The position numbers and the translations under genes were made by a program. Under the pieces are notes generated by a model. That model searched no databases. It was not told the origin of the DNA and saw nothing but the letters and a program-made list of their open reading frames with translations. DNA of 64,000 nucleotides from Streptomyces avermitilis MA-4680 = NBRC 14893 (GTDB lineage: Bacteria; Actinomycetota; Actinomycetes; Streptomycetales; Streptomycetaceae): positions 30,288 to 94,287 of the forward strand of contig NC_004719.1 of assembly GCF_000009765.2 (NCBI RefSeq). Reading direction: 5' to 3'. The stretch's first letter is position 1, and each line of letters starts with the position of its first letter. Shown here piece after piece: positions 15,602-24,761 of this stretch.

Positions 15602-15859
15602 ATGCGCAGCAGTACCCAGCTCGACACCGCGACGACTGCAACCGGCTCCACCCGGCTGTCGGACTCACTGTGCACGCACACCCCGACGTGTCCGTCGGCC
15701 ACCAGCTCGGACCGCGAGGCCGCGCACGTCGTGGCCGCCCACCCGGAGCAGGGCTGGAGCCTGCTGTGCAACGGCGTCCTGCTCTTCGAGGACACCGGGG
15801 AGCTGCTCCCCGACGGCCAGGTCGTCGCCCCGCACCGGCACCTCGCGGTCGTGGCCTGA
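15602..15859 (+). CDS. DUF5999 family protein
   Basis: An 85-residue protein; CTHTPTCPS, DREAAHVVAAHPEQGWSLLC and NGVLLFEDTGELLPDG match DUF5999, a small Streptomyces family of unknown function often found beside WhiB genes and in mobile elements. The extra N-terminal 24 residues (MRSSTQLDTATTATG) may mean the real start is further in, although AGGAG precedes this ATG. The two cysteines near residues 24 and 30 could bind metal. Confidence 0.8.
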   Translation: MRSSTQLDTATTATGSTRLSDSLCTHTPTCPSATSSDREAAHVVAAHPEQGWSLLCNGVLLFEDTGELLPDGQVVAPHRHLAVVA

Positions 15860-15963
15860 CGGTTGCCTGATCTGCCCGCACCGACCGCCGAACGCTGGCG
15901 GCCGGGTCGGGCGGTGACGGGGAGCCGGACAGCCCGGACCACGTGACCCGCCAAGGAGTTGCC

Positions 15964-16329
15964 GTGCGCGACAGCGCCAAGAGCACCACCCCCGCGATCA
16001 AGTTCAAGCAGGGTCAGTTCGTCCTGTACCGCGACCCGGAGATGTTCTGGACCGGGCAGGCCGGCCACACCTTCGTGTGCCGGGTCCAGCGGACCTGGCT
16101 GGAGGGCACCTACGACCTGGTCGCCGTGGCCACCGGCCGCTTCGTCCACTACGCCAACGCGGACTACATGCGGCTGCTGCCCGCCGTCGACGCGATGCGC
16201 GACATCGACACCGCCCCGCTCAACACCGACGGCGCGGCCGACGACATGACCGCGGCCGCCATCGCCTGGCTGACCCAGCAGCACGCGACCGCCAACCAGC
16301 GGCCGGAGCTGCCCGCCCAGCGCGACTGA
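15964..16329 (+). CDS. Hypothetical conserved protein
   Basis: A 121-residue protein from a GTG after AAGGAG. It begins with a basic/hydrophilic stretch, then FKQGQFVLYRDPEMFWTGQA, VCRVQRTWLEGTYDLVAVAT, a beta-rich core that could be an SH3-like barrel, and ends in a polar helix. No family recognised. It sits between DUF5999 and the coiled-coil DUF2637 protein in the same transcriptional direction. Confidence 0.75.
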   Translation: MRDSAKSTTPAIKFKQGQFVLYRDPEMFWTGQAGHTFVCRVQRTWLEGTYDLVAVATGRFVHYANADYMRLLPAVDAMRDIDTAPLNTDGAADDMTAAAIAWLTQQHATANQRPELPAQRD

Positions 16330-16384
16330 CCGAACCACCCGTGAACCGCCGCCCCCGGGCGGCATCGACCTGGAAGGAGGCGGC

Positions 16385-18589
16385 GTGGCCGCCACTCGAA
16401 CCCGCAACAAGAGGCCCACCGCCCGTAAGAAGCTGGCGGCAACCCGTCCGGCTCCGCAGCCCACCGCCTCCCCCACCCCCGACGCTCCCGAGACCCCGGC
16501 CGGGACCACGGAGGCGGAGGTGGACTTCGAGGCGTCGGCCCCCGTCGCGGACGCCCGGGACCGGGCCGCCGACGTCATCGACACCGCACGCGAGCAGGCC
16601 GCCGCCCTCCAGGCGGAAGCCGAGAGCGCGGCCGCGCGCACCGTCGCCGACACGCACGCGAAGGTCACCGCGCTGATGACCGAGGCGCAGACCCGTGCCG
16701 CGGGCATTACCGCCGACGCCGGTCAGGAGGTCACCGCCCAGCGCACGGCGGCCAAGAGCGACCTGGAGGCCGCGCGCGGCGAGGCCGACCGGCTCCTGAC
16801 GGAAGCCCGCGACCGTGCCGAGACCCTCGTCAAGGAGGCCCGCGCGCAGGTCGCCGACCTGACCGAGCTGGCCGCCACCGACCGTGAGGCGACCGGCAAG
16901 GCGGTTGCCGAGCTGCGGCGCATGGCCGAAGCCGACCTCACCGAGATCAGCGCCTTGGTCGACCAGCGCCGCCTTGAGGCCGGGCAGATCCTTGCCCGCG
17001 CCCAGGAGCAGGCCGACGAACTGGTGGCCGCGGCGCAGCGGGAGGTCGACCAGGCCCGCGAGCGGTTCGCCCAGCTCGCGGCGACGGCGGCCGAACATTA
17101 CGACGGCCGCCGGGCGGAGGCGGAGGCGCTGTACGCGGATGCGGTCAAGGCCGCTGACGACCGGCGCCGCGAAGCCGACAGCTATGTTGCCGCCGCGCAC
17201 ACCGAGGCGGAGCAGGTCCGCACCGAGCTGCGCGAGAAGCTGCGCGAGCTCACCGACCAGTTCGACACGGAGGCCGCCGCCAAGCGCAAGGCCCTCGCCG
17301 ATGAACTCGCCGGGCTCAAGCAGGCGTGCGACAAGCAGCGCGAGCGGCTGCGGGAGGAAGCCAAGACCGTCGCGGTGCAGCTGCGGGAGGCCGCCCAGAA
17401 GGAGGCCGACCGCATCACCACGGAGGCGGAGCGCAAGGCGAAGGGCATCACCGACCGGGCGCAGGCCGATGAGGCCCGCGCCCGCCGGCTGCTCGAGGAG
17501 GCCCGGGCGGCGAAGCGGGCCAACTCCCGCTTCCGGGGCTGGCAGCAGAACCTCAGCCGCAAGGCGTGGAAGACCGCCCCGTGGATCGCGCTCGCCGCCG
17601 GCGTCGGTCTTGCCGCCTCCGGCGAGTATGAGCTGGCCCGCATGGTCGGCATCAACCAGTACGTCGCCCCGCTGCTGCCGGTCAGCATCGACGTCTACTG
17701 CGTCACCGCGTTCCGGGCCAAGAAGGACATCCCCTACGCGCTGCTGCTGATGGCGTCGGCGAACGTGACGTACCACCTGTCCGAGCAGGCCCACATCGTC
17801 AAGGAAGGCCAGTCGGCACCGTGGCAGCTGACCACGTTCGTCGTACTGATCTTCGTGGCCGTCATCTGGCGCGTCCACACGCTCATGCACGACGACGGTA
17901 CGAACGGGCACGGCAGTACGGCTGCTGCGGGCGGCCGTACCGGTACGGACAGCGGAAACGGAACGCCCGCCCGTACAGGTACGCACCGGCGTACCGACGG
18001 AACGGACGGCACGTCGTCCAGCCGTACAGGGGCCGCCAGCCCCGACCTGTACACCGCTCGAAGCACGGTCCGGCCGCAGGGAATGGGCACCGGACGCGAC
18101 GGTACGGACCCTGTACGCCCCGCCTCGCACCCGCCGCACGATGACGGGTCCGAAGCGGCGGTGACCAGGCCGTACAGCGACCGTACAGACGGCGTACACA
18201 CCACCCCCGACGGGGCGCGGCGTACAGGTACAGCGGCTGCGGGGCGTACCGGTACGGCCAGTGCGGCCGTACAGGCGCGTACCGGGTCGGTCAGCGTCCG
18301 TACACAGTCCGGCGGTGACGGTGTTCCGGAGGCCCGTACAGGTACGGGTGCCGCGTCTTCTCCTGCAACCGGAACCAGCGGTGCGGCGGGTGCGGACCGT
18401 CCCGGTACGCCTGTACGGACGGACGCTGAACTCCTGCCGCTCGTACAGAACCTGCCGCGTGATGAGGACGGCTTCGTCACCCTCTACCAGGCCCGCACCA
18501 AGCTCAGCGTCAACCAGTCCCGCGCAGTCCGACTGCTGAAGGAGGCCGGCCTGCTGCGTCCCGAGGACGCGGACAAGCACCTGCGCTGA
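16385..18589 (+). CDS. Coiled-coil DUF2637 membrane protein (Spd-like)
   Basis: A 734-residue protein from a GTG after GGAAGGAGG. Residues about 55-390 are a long Ala/Glu/Arg coiled coil (EAARGEADRLLTEARDRAET). At about 398-500 lie hydrophobic segments (APWIALAAGVGLAAS, VAPLLPVSIDVYC, LTTFVVLIFVAVIW) typical of DUF2637, a domain of spread/transfer proteins in Streptomyces elements. A Gly/Thr/Arg-rich low-complexity tail (about 502-680) is encoded by many GTACAGGTAC-type repeats. The end, LLPLVQNLP to KLSVNQSRAVRLLKEAGLL, looks like a small HTH. A scaffold for DNA transfer at the membrane is inference. Confidence 0.8.
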   Translation: MAATRTRNKRPTARKKLAATRPAPQPTASPTPDAPETPAGTTEAEVDFEASAPVADARDRAADVIDTAREQAAALQAEAESAAARTVADTHAKVTALMTEAQTRAAGITADAGQEVTAQRTAAKSDLEAARGEADRLLTEARDRAETLVKEARAQVADLTELAATDREATGKAVAELRRMAEADLTEISALVDQRRLEAGQILARAQEQADELVAAAQREVDQARERFAQLAATAAEHYDGRRAEAEALYADAVKAADDRRREADSYVAAAHTEAEQVRTELREKLRELTDQFDTEAAAKRKALADELAGLKQACDKQRERLREEAKTVAVQLREAAQKEADRITTEAERKAKGITDRAQADEARARRLLEEARAAKRANSRFRGWQQNLSRKAWKTAPWIALAAGVGLAASGEYELARMVGINQYVAPLLPVSIDVYCVTAFRAKKDIPYALLLMASANVTYHLSEQAHIVKEGQSAPWQLTTFVVLIFVAVIWRVHTLMHDDGTNGHGSTAAAGGRTGTDSGNGTPARTGTHRRTDGTDGTSSSRTGAASPDLYTARSTVRPQGMGTGRDGTDPVRPASHPPHDDGSEAAVTRPYSDRTDGVHTTPDGARRTGTAAAGRTGTASAAVQARTGSVSVRTQSGGDGVPEARTGTGAASSPATGTSGAAGADRPGTPVRTDAELLPLVQNLPRDEDGFVTLYQARTKLSVNQSRAVRLLKEAGLLRPEDADKHLR

Positions 18590-18612
18590 TCCGCCGTCCG
18601 GCACACAGCAGT

Positions 18613-18645
18613 GAGGGCCAGCCCATCGGAAGTGGGCTGGCCCTC
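18613..18645 (+). terminator. Hairpin, 13-bp perfect stem
   Basis: GAGGGCCAGCCCA, seven-base loop, TGGGCTGGCCCTC; no U-tract. Confidence 0.65.
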
Positions 18646-18704
18646 GCTGCGACTGCCGGAAGCAGTCGACAGCCCCACCAGTACACCAGGAGGGAATCCC
18701 CGCC

Positions 18705-19181
18705 GTGAACAGCAACAGCGACCCGAATTACGCACCTCTGCGCGACGTCGCGCAGAGCCCGGAGGCAACCGCCCGGTACCTGGCCGACGTTCAGCGGGTC
18801 CTGCTGGACATCGGCAAGAACCTGGAGACCCTCGCGATCGAGACCCGCGTGCACCTGCGCAAGACGCACGTGGAGGGCGACCGCTGGTACCACGCCAGGA
18901 TGCGCGCGATGCCCGTCGAAAAGGCCCTCGGGAACGTGCTCAAGAACCTGAACAACCTCACCGAGGGCCTGGAAAAGAGCGCCTATAAGCGCCGCGCCCA
19001 CGACGAGAACGTGGTGAATACGGTCAAGGGAAGGAAGGAAAAGGAGCTGGAAAAGCAGCGTAAGAAGAACCCGCCGACGCTCCAGGCCGCACCCAACCCG
19101 CCGCAGCAGGGTGCGCAGAGCGAGAATTCCGGATATGGTGGTCCCACGTCGATTTACGACCTCGGTCGGGAGTCGGCGTGA
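18705..19181 (+). CDS. Hypothetical helical protein of the transfer block
   Basis: A 158-residue protein from a GTG after AGGAGGG. Two helical stretches (ATARYLADVQRVLLDIGKNL; VEKALGNVLKNLNNLTEGLE) lead to a highly basic segment (KGRKEKELEKQRKKN) and a Gln/Pro/Ser tail. No family recognised. The basic part could bind DNA. Its end overlaps the next start (GTGA). Confidence 0.75.
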   Translation: MNSNSDPNYAPLRDVAQSPEATARYLADVQRVLLDIGKNLETLAIETRVHLRKTHVEGDRWYHARMRAMPVEKALGNVLKNLNNLTEGLEKSAYKRRAHDENVVNTVKGRKEKELEKQRKKNPPTLQAAPNPPQQGAQSENSGYGGPTSIYDLGRESA

Positions 19182-19486
19182 ACCGCCCCCTCAGCAGTGC
19201 CGAACGGTCCGCCGAACGGCGTCAGAACTGGCTGAAGGAAGAGGCGAAGAAAGCCCGCGAATCTCGCGGCGAGGCAGGGCTGATGGAATTCTGGCTCCGC
19301 CTGGCACGATCCCGAATGTCCAAGGACGTCAAAGCCGGTCGCGGCGACGTCTACTCCGGATTCGCGCTGATCTGCCGCCTGTTCATCACGGCGCTGGACC
19401 AGCGGGTGGAGGGCAACGGACGGATCTGGAACGACCTGCTGCAGTACGCGGAGCAGGTCGTGGCGAAGCACCCCCCGCGTAACTGA
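19178..19486 (+). CDS. Hypothetical protein coupled to the preceding gene
   Basis: A 102-residue protein from a GTG that overlaps the previous stop. The N-terminus is basic and helical (SAERRQNWLKEEAKKARES); the second half, GFALICRLFITALDQRVEG, is amphipathic. No family recognised; the overlap suggests that the two products act together. Confidence 0.75.
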   Translation: MNRPLSSAERSAERRQNWLKEEAKKARESRGEAGLMEFWLRLARSRMSKDVKAGRGDVYSGFALICRLFITALDQRVEGNGRIWNDLLQYAEQVVAKHPPRN

Positions 19487-19499
19487 ACGTCACCAGCGA

Positions 19500-19526
19500 A
19501 GGCCCCGCCGGGCTCCGGCGGGGCCT
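19500..19526 (+). terminator. Hairpin, 12-bp perfect stem
   Basis: AGGCCCCGCCGG, GCT loop, CCGGCGGGGCCT. Confidence 0.65.
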
Positions 19527-19540
19527 CGCGCGCGTAAAGC

Positions 19541-19572
19541 GTGCACACGTGCACGTGCACACGCGTGCACAC
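19541..19572 (+). repeat. Nested GTGCAC palindromic repeats
   Basis: Four GTGCAC hexamers (19541, 19549, 19555, 19565) interleaved with ACGTGCACGT and ACGCGT, just ahead of the next gene. It may be a regulator or processing site. Confidence 0.7.
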
Positions 19573-19613
19573 AAGATCCCACGCTCTGTCAAGTCCCAGG
19601 AGGGAGGCGCACC

Positions 19614-21830
19614 GTGTCCGATGAGGACGGCACAGGGACCCTGGTCCAGGGCCCCTGGAGCGGTGATTCCACGTACGTGCCACCGCCGATCCCGGATTAC
19701 GGCGACACCATTCCGCCGCCGGAAGACATTCCCCCGGCGCCGCCGGAGTCGCCGGAAGAGATGACGATGGAACTGCCGACGATTCCGGCAGCACCGGACC
19801 CGTCAGCGGCCCTGCGCTCTGAAGGAATTACAGCACCGGAAATCAGCGAAGATGACGGCGAATGCGAGGAAGGCGAATACGAACAGCCTCGTTCTCTCGC
19901 TGACCGTCTCGGTGACTGGTTGGAATTCCGGCTGGAAATGGCGCGGGCCAATCATGAAAGCGAAACGCCTTTCCGTGAGGCTGAAATAGCACGGAAGGCC
20001 GCGCTGCTGGAGGGCCGCACCGCGCAAGAAGTCGCGATGATGGAGCAGAACGGAAAGCTCCACGCCGCGATGATGAAAGCGAAGGGCGACAAGGCGGCGG
20101 CGCGCGGAAAGGCCGACGCCGACCGCACGAAAGCGTCCGGCTCCGGCCTGGGGGCGGACAAGGGCCGCTCGAAGGCCGGCGGCGGGGGCGGGTCCTCGCG
20201 CGGCGGTGGCGGCAGCGGTCCGTCCCACAACAACTCGGGCCCGGGGTCGAACCGCTCCGGCGGCTCGCGCGGTCCCAACTCCGGTGGCCCCGGCGGGCGT
20301 TCGGGGTCCGGATCGGCAGGGGGGAGCGGAGGCGGCAAGGGCGGCACGAAGGGGTCCCAGGCGGGCTCTGGCGGCCGTGCATCCGGTCCTGGGCGCAGCG
20401 GTTCGTCCGGGGGGTCGAAAGGCTCTCAGGCGGGCTCTGGTAGCTCCGGCCGGAACGGCAACTCCCGTGGTGACGGGGCCAGTCAGGCGTCCGGCGCTCG
20501 TGCCGAGCGGGCCCGCGGCCGCCAGGAGCGCGCCGGGGTCCGGCAGGCCGGGCGGCAGGAGCGGCGCAGCGCCGGGCACGCCGCCGGTGTCGCGGACCGG
20601 AGCAAGGACCGCGACCAGGCGCGCGCCCAGCGGCAGCAGGCGTGGGAGGGCCGCCGGGCCAAGAAGGCGGAGCGGGCGGAGGCACGGAAGGCGAAGCGGG
20701 AAGCCGCGGCGTCGGCCGACTCGGGCCGCACCACGCTGGGTCAGGCCGTCGGTGAGGAAGCCCAGCGCCGCTTCGACAAGCGCCGCGCCGACGCGAAGGC
20801 CGCCGCGGACGCGAAAGATGCCAAGGCCGGCACCGAGAAGGTGAGCCTGACCAAGGACAAGGACTCCAAGGGCAAGGGCACCGACGACGGCAAGAGCACC
20901 GACGGCAAGGACGGGAAGTCCGCCAAGGACGGCCCCGACGGGGCCTCCAGCGCCGCGAAGGACGGCAAGGCGGGCGATGCGCCGGGCGCCGACTCAACGG
21001 CCGGTGACGGGGCGTCTGACGGTGCGAAGAAGCGGCGCCGGTTCCGGCGTCGGCGCACCGGCGGCACGGGCCGGGCCGGACGGCGCGGACGTACCCGCCG
21101 CACGGGGCGCACCAGTCGGACGGGGCGTGGTCGTACGGGTCGTAGTCGTACCGGTCGGCGTGGCCGTCCGGCGGCCAGCCCGTTCGGCGAGGAGGACTCC
21201 ACCCCGACGGTCGACTTTCCCGGCCGGCCCACCCGCCCGCCGCGCACGGACAGCAAGGGCGAGGACGACATCGTCGACGCGGACATCGTCCCCGACAAGC
21301 CCGCGGCCGTCACGACCGGCGTGAGGGGCCTGCCGCCCACGCCGGAGAAGCACACCGCACGGCCCGGCACCAGCCGACCCACCAGCACGGAAGGGAGCAG
21401 CGTGAGCAGCTCGGAAGTCAGCAGCCCGTCCGGCGCGGGCGGCCTCGGTGTCCAGCACCGGACGGACATCACGTTCGACGAGTTCCTGATGGAGATGGCG
21501 AACATCGCCATCCAGGCCGGCATGGACCAGGAGCGGGCCGAAGCCCTGGCGGAGGCGCTGGCCAAAGTCGCCGACGCCCTGCGGGACATGGCCACCGACC
21601 TGATCGGCGACCACAACATCTCCACCCAGGTCACCAACCTGATCACGGACCTGGCCGACTCCGCAGCCCGCATGAAGCAGCAGGCCGAACGGTGTGCCGA
21701 GCAGTGCGGCATCGCCAAGGAGGCCGCCACGCTCGCGGCCGCGATGGTCGCCCGCATCTACGGCCAGGACATGGCCGCCAAGGAAGACGCGGGCCTGAAG
21801 TTCGCGTCGGCCGCCGCCCACCACGACTAG
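19614..21830 (+). CDS. Large Gly/Lys/Arg-rich low-complexity transfer-block protein
   Basis: A 738-residue protein from a GTG after AGGAGGG. Residues 1-60 are acidic and Pro-rich; about 100-150 are helical (EFRLEMARANHESETPFREA); about 170-560 are extreme low complexity (GGGSSRGGGGSGPSHNN; RAARKKAERAEARKAKREAA-like; DGKSTDGKDGKSAKDG), ending in an Arg/Gly/Thr stretch. The last 130 residues are helical and ordered (TFDEFLMEMANIAIQAGMDQ, VTNLITDLADSAARMKQQAE). The basic middle suits nucleic-acid binding or condensate-like behaviour; the ordered tail may dock to the 138-residue protein encoded next. Function unknown. Confidence 0.75.
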   Translation: MSDEDGTGTLVQGPWSGDSTYVPPPIPDYGDTIPPPEDIPPAPPESPEEMTMELPTIPAAPDPSAALRSEGITAPEISEDDGECEEGEYEQPRSLADRLGDWLEFRLEMARANHESETPFREAEIARKAALLEGRTAQEVAMMEQNGKLHAAMMKAKGDKAAARGKADADRTKASGSGLGADKGRSKAGGGGGSSRGGGGSGPSHNNSGPGSNRSGGSRGPNSGGPGGRSGSGSAGGSGGGKGGTKGSQAGSGGRASGPGRSGSSGGSKGSQAGSGSSGRNGNSRGDGASQASGARAERARGRQERAGVRQAGRQERRSAGHAAGVADRSKDRDQARAQRQQAWEGRRAKKAERAEARKAKREAAASADSGRTTLGQAVGEEAQRRFDKRRADAKAAADAKDAKAGTEKVSLTKDKDSKGKGTDDGKSTDGKDGKSAKDGPDGASSAAKDGKAGDAPGADSTAGDGASDGAKKRRRFRRRRTGGTGRAGRRGRTRRTGRTSRTGRGRTGRSRTGRRGRPAASPFGEEDSTPTVDFPGRPTRPPRTDSKGEDDIVDADIVPDKPAAVTTGVRGLPPTPEKHTARPGTSRPTSTEGSSVSSSEVSSPSGAGGLGVQHRTDITFDEFLMEMANIAIQAGMDQERAEALAEALAKVADALRDMATDLIGDHNISTQVTNLITDLADSAARMKQQAERCAEQCGIAKEAATLAAAMVARIYGQDMAAKEDAGLKFASAAAHHD

Positions 21831-21849
21831 ACACGGAGGGAAGACGCCG

Positions 21850-22266
21850 ATGAGCGATCTTGCACCCCACAACACCAGCGCGGCGCCCGCCCCGGCCGAC
21901 GGCGACAACCGCTACAAGGCCGTCCAGGCCAAGCTGGACAAGCTCGGCAGGGCCATGGACGACGCCGTCCTCGAACTGGAGTCGCTGCGGCGCAGCATGC
22001 AGGCCAACGCCTCCCGCACCGAGGACGTGGCCCGCGACATCGCCAACGCCGGCCTGGACGTGAAGTTCGTGGAGCTGACCAACAACGTGGCCGTCGCGCT
22101 GGGCGGCGCCGCGGTCCAGGTCCGCAAGCTGGCCGACACCGCTGAGGAGACCGCCGACCTCACCCACCAGACCCGACGCACCCACTCCACGCTCTACGGG
22201 GCGCTGGACGACATCCGCTCCAACCGGCGCGAGAAGACCCCCAGGCCGGGCTTCTTCAACCGCTGA
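21850..22266 (+). CDS. Conserved transfer-cluster coiled-coil protein
   Basis: A 138-residue protein, almost entirely helical: RYKAVQAKLDKLGRAMDDAV, VLELESLRRSMQANASRTED, AVALGGAAVQVRKLADTAEE, resembling a short coiled coil or four-helix bundle. GGAGGGAAG precedes the ATG, 19 bp after the previous stop. It lies directly before the transfer ATPase, a position where Streptomyces elements carry accessory transfer proteins, but I cannot name it further. Confidence 0.75.
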   Translation: MSDLAPHNTSAAPAPADGDNRYKAVQAKLDKLGRAMDDAVLELESLRRSMQANASRTEDVARDIANAGLDVKFVELTNNVAVALGGAAVQVRKLADTAEETADLTHQTRRTHSTLYGALDDIRSNRREKTPRPGFFNR

Positions 22267-22290
22267 CCCTCTCCCCCACCCATCCCCGCC

Positions 22291-22325
22291 ACGGGCGGCC
22301 CCGCGATACCTGCGGGGCCGCCCGT
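22291..22325 (+). terminator. Hairpin, 14-bp perfect stem
   Basis: ACGGGCGGCCCCGC, GATACCT loop, GCGGGGCCGCCCGT. Confidence 0.65.
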
Positions 22326-22347
22326 CCTGTTCCCGAAGGAGAAGCCG

Positions 22348-24492
22348 GTGACCACGCCGCGCAGTGTCGCGCTCGAACGCCTCGCCTACACCCTCGCCGC
22401 GCCCCTGCTGGCCGTGGCCCCGAACCTGTACTCCGACAGCCCCGTCAACCAGGTCGTGCAGCTGGCCGGCGCTGCCGGGATCGGCGGCTGGTTCCTGGCC
22501 GCCAAGAGCGATGAGCCCGGCGCCGGACGCAAGATCCTGCGCTGGTTCCCGCTGGTCCTGGCCGCCGCCGTCGACGTCGCCGCCGGGCACACCACCGGCT
22601 TCGGCCCGTATTGGATGGACGGGCTGCTCGCCGCCGGATGGGCGGCGGCCGGCTACCTGGTGATGCCGTTCTCTCGGCACACCCGCCGCCGCCACCGTCC
22701 CGCCCTCGCCGCCCCGGCCCCGCAGCCGGCGCCCGCCGAAGTCCTCGAGGAGTCGGTGGCGCAGCCGGACGACGGCGCCGACCTGCTCACCCGCGACGCA
22801 CGGTTGCTGTGGGAGCAGGCCGGGATGCCCGGCCGCACGCACATCGTCAAGGCCACCCGGCACGACGGTCAGCGGCACGACATGACGATCCTGCTGCGCG
22901 CCTCGGAGACCGGACGGCCGATCACCGGCCTGTCGGAGGCCGCGGTCGCCGCGCCGTTCGGCGTGCACTCCAGCGACGTCGTCCTGGCGGAGGTCGCCAT
23001 CCAGCCTGGCCGCCAGGGCGGGCCCGGCTGGATGGAGGCCCGCATCACCCCCGACGCCAACGCCCGGCGCCGCACCAAGCCGACCGCGCAGGAGCGCTGG
23101 ACGGACCGGGTCGGCGGGCCCAAGGGCGGTGCCCCCGGCTCCGAGCTGGTCCACAAGACCCGCGACGACGAACGCGGGGTGACCTTCTACCGGGCGAAGA
23201 TGGCCGACTCCACCGAGACCCCGCGTATCGACCTGGCCAAGGTCTGCCGCGCGCTGAACCTGCCCGAGGACGACTCCTGCGTGTTCGTCCTCATCGACGG
23301 CTCGGAGTTCCTGATCAGCGCGTTCGACACCCCGCCGCTCAGCGCGATCTTCCCCGCCACCCGCGAGCTGCTCACCCCGAACGCCAAGGGCATGTACGTG
23401 TGCGGGTTCACCATCACTGGCCAGCCGGTGAAGAGCATGGTGTACCAGCACGACAAGAACGCCGCGGCCCACGGCCTGATCCTGGGTGTGTCCCGCTCCG
23501 GCAAGACGCAGTATTTCGCGATCAACATGGCCGCCCAGTCCCTGGACGGACAGGTGGTGTGGCTGTCCACCGTCCGCAAGGACGAGAAGACCACCGTGCT
23601 CGGTCGGTACATCGACCGGCAGGGCTCGAACGCCCTGTGGATGGCGCGGCAGCTGCGGGCGGCGAAGGCGCTGTGCGAGATCAGGGCGGAGATGCCCTGG
23701 CCGCACGACGGCCAGCCGCACGACTACAAGCCGGGTGACACGCGCTGCCCGTACCGGCAGCTGAACGTGTACGCCGATGAGTTCATGACCGCGGCGCAGG
23801 ACGGGGACTTCGGCGAGTTCATCCAGACGGACGGCGACGACCTCACGGTCACCGGGCTCAAGTACGGCATCGGCTTCAACCCCGCGGGCCAGTCGCCGTT
23901 CGCGCACAACGGCTTCTCCACGGAGATGAAGGACAACCTGCGGCAGAACAGCCGCCCGGTCATCTTCAACATGGGTTCGCCCGGCGCCACCCGCAAGGCG
24001 GCGGAGGGCACCATGGAGAACGCCTACGACGTGCCGACCATCCCGGCCCGCTACTCCCGCAACGAAGGCTCCGCGATCGAGCGGGCCATCAAGGGCGAGG
24101 CCGACCCGGAGAACGGCGTCTCCACGGGCGGCGTCGCGGTCATCGTCCTCGACAACGGCCGCGCCGTGCTCATGCGCTCGCTGTACGCGGACTTCGACAC
24201 CGACCTCTCCGAACTGTTCCCCGACGAGGTCAACCGCCTCACCGACTACGAGATCAGCGAGCTGGACAGGCGCGGCCTGTGGTTCGACTGGAACGAGCCC
24301 GTGCGGCCCGGCGAGTTCTGGCCCGAGCCCGACGAAGACGACGAGGGCGAGGGCCGCTCCCGCCGGCGCGGCGGCGGAGGCGGCGGCAAGGGCGGAGGCG
24401 GGCGCGGCTCCAAGAGCGGCAACCGCCGCTCCGAGCAGGTCGCCTCTCCCCGCCAGGCGCTGGAGGCCATCAAGAACCTCACCGACGCCTGA
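22348..24492 (+). CDS. FtsK/TraB-type conjugative DNA translocase
   Basis: A 714-residue protein from a GTG after GAAGGAGAAG. The N-terminus has four hydrophobic segments (about 8-25, 32-50, 60-80, 90-108), so it is membrane-anchored. The motor holds Walker A GVSRSGKT at about 382-389 and a Walker-B-like LNVYADEF near 472-479. The C-terminus is a Gly/Arg-rich linker followed by a short helical end. Streptomyces transfer needs a single FtsK-like hexameric motor that moves double-stranded DNA between hyphae; this protein is the only such motor in the window and defines the block as conjugative. The DNA-recognition tail is shorter than in classical TraB. Confidence 0.85.
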   Translation: MTTPRSVALERLAYTLAAPLLAVAPNLYSDSPVNQVVQLAGAAGIGGWFLAAKSDEPGAGRKILRWFPLVLAAAVDVAAGHTTGFGPYWMDGLLAAGWAAAGYLVMPFSRHTRRRHRPALAAPAPQPAPAEVLEESVAQPDDGADLLTRDARLLWEQAGMPGRTHIVKATRHDGQRHDMTILLRASETGRPITGLSEAAVAAPFGVHSSDVVLAEVAIQPGRQGGPGWMEARITPDANARRRTKPTAQERWTDRVGGPKGGAPGSELVHKTRDDERGVTFYRAKMADSTETPRIDLAKVCRALNLPEDDSCVFVLIDGSEFLISAFDTPPLSAIFPATRELLTPNAKGMYVCGFTITGQPVKSMVYQHDKNAAAHGLILGVSRSGKTQYFAINMAAQSLDGQVVWLSTVRKDEKTTVLGRYIDRQGSNALWMARQLRAAKALCEIRAEMPWPHDGQPHDYKPGDTRCPYRQLNVYADEFMTAAQDGDFGEFIQTDGDDLTVTGLKYGIGFNPAGQSPFAHNGFSTEMKDNLRQNSRPVIFNMGSPGATRKAAEGTMENAYDVPTIPARYSRNEGSAIERAIKGEADPENGVSTGGVAVIVLDNGRAVLMRSLYADFDTDLSELFPDEVNRLTDYEISELDRRGLWFDWNEPVRPGEFWPEPDEDDEGEGRSRRRGGGGGGKGGGGRGSKSGNRRSEQVASPRQALEAIKNLTDA

Positions 24493-24510
24493 TCACACCC
24501 ACCCATCCCC

Positions 24511-24541
24511 GGGGCCGGCCCGCCCGAGCACGGCCGGCCCC
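24511..24541 (+). terminator. Hairpin, 10-bp perfect stem
   Basis: GGGGCCGGCC, 11-base loop, GGCCGGCCCC. Confidence 0.55.
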
Positions 24542-24572
24542 ACCCCACCCCTTGTGAAGGAGCACCACCGCC

Positions 24573-24761
24573 GTGGCCCTCTCCATCTCCGCCGCCGTGC
24601 TGCTGGGCATCATCGTCGTCGTCCTGGTCAAGGGCGGCTACGTCCGGATCGGCTCCGCACTGGCCTGCACGCTGTTCGGCTTCACCCTCGCCGCGACCGG
24701 CCTGGCCCCGACCATCAACAGCGGCCTCGCCTCGCTCGCCGGACTGATCTCCAGCCTCTGA
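24573..24761 (+). CDS. Small two-helix membrane protein downstream of the translocase
   Basis: A 62-residue protein from a GTG after GAAGGAG. Hydrophobic segments at about 4-20 (ISAAVLLGIIVVVLVKG) and 28-45 (ALACTLFGFTLAATGLA), with a short polar turn. Small membrane proteins after the transfer motor are typical Spd (spread) components of Streptomyces plasmids. Its stop abuts the stop of a convergent gene. Confidence 0.75.
   Translation: MALSISAAVLLGIIVVVLVKGGYVRIGSALACTLFGFTLAATGLAPTINSGLASLAGLISSL

Noticed and set aside
21643..23907. Minus-strand frame of 754 codons
   Set aside because: Antisense shadow of the transfer motor and its upstream gene.
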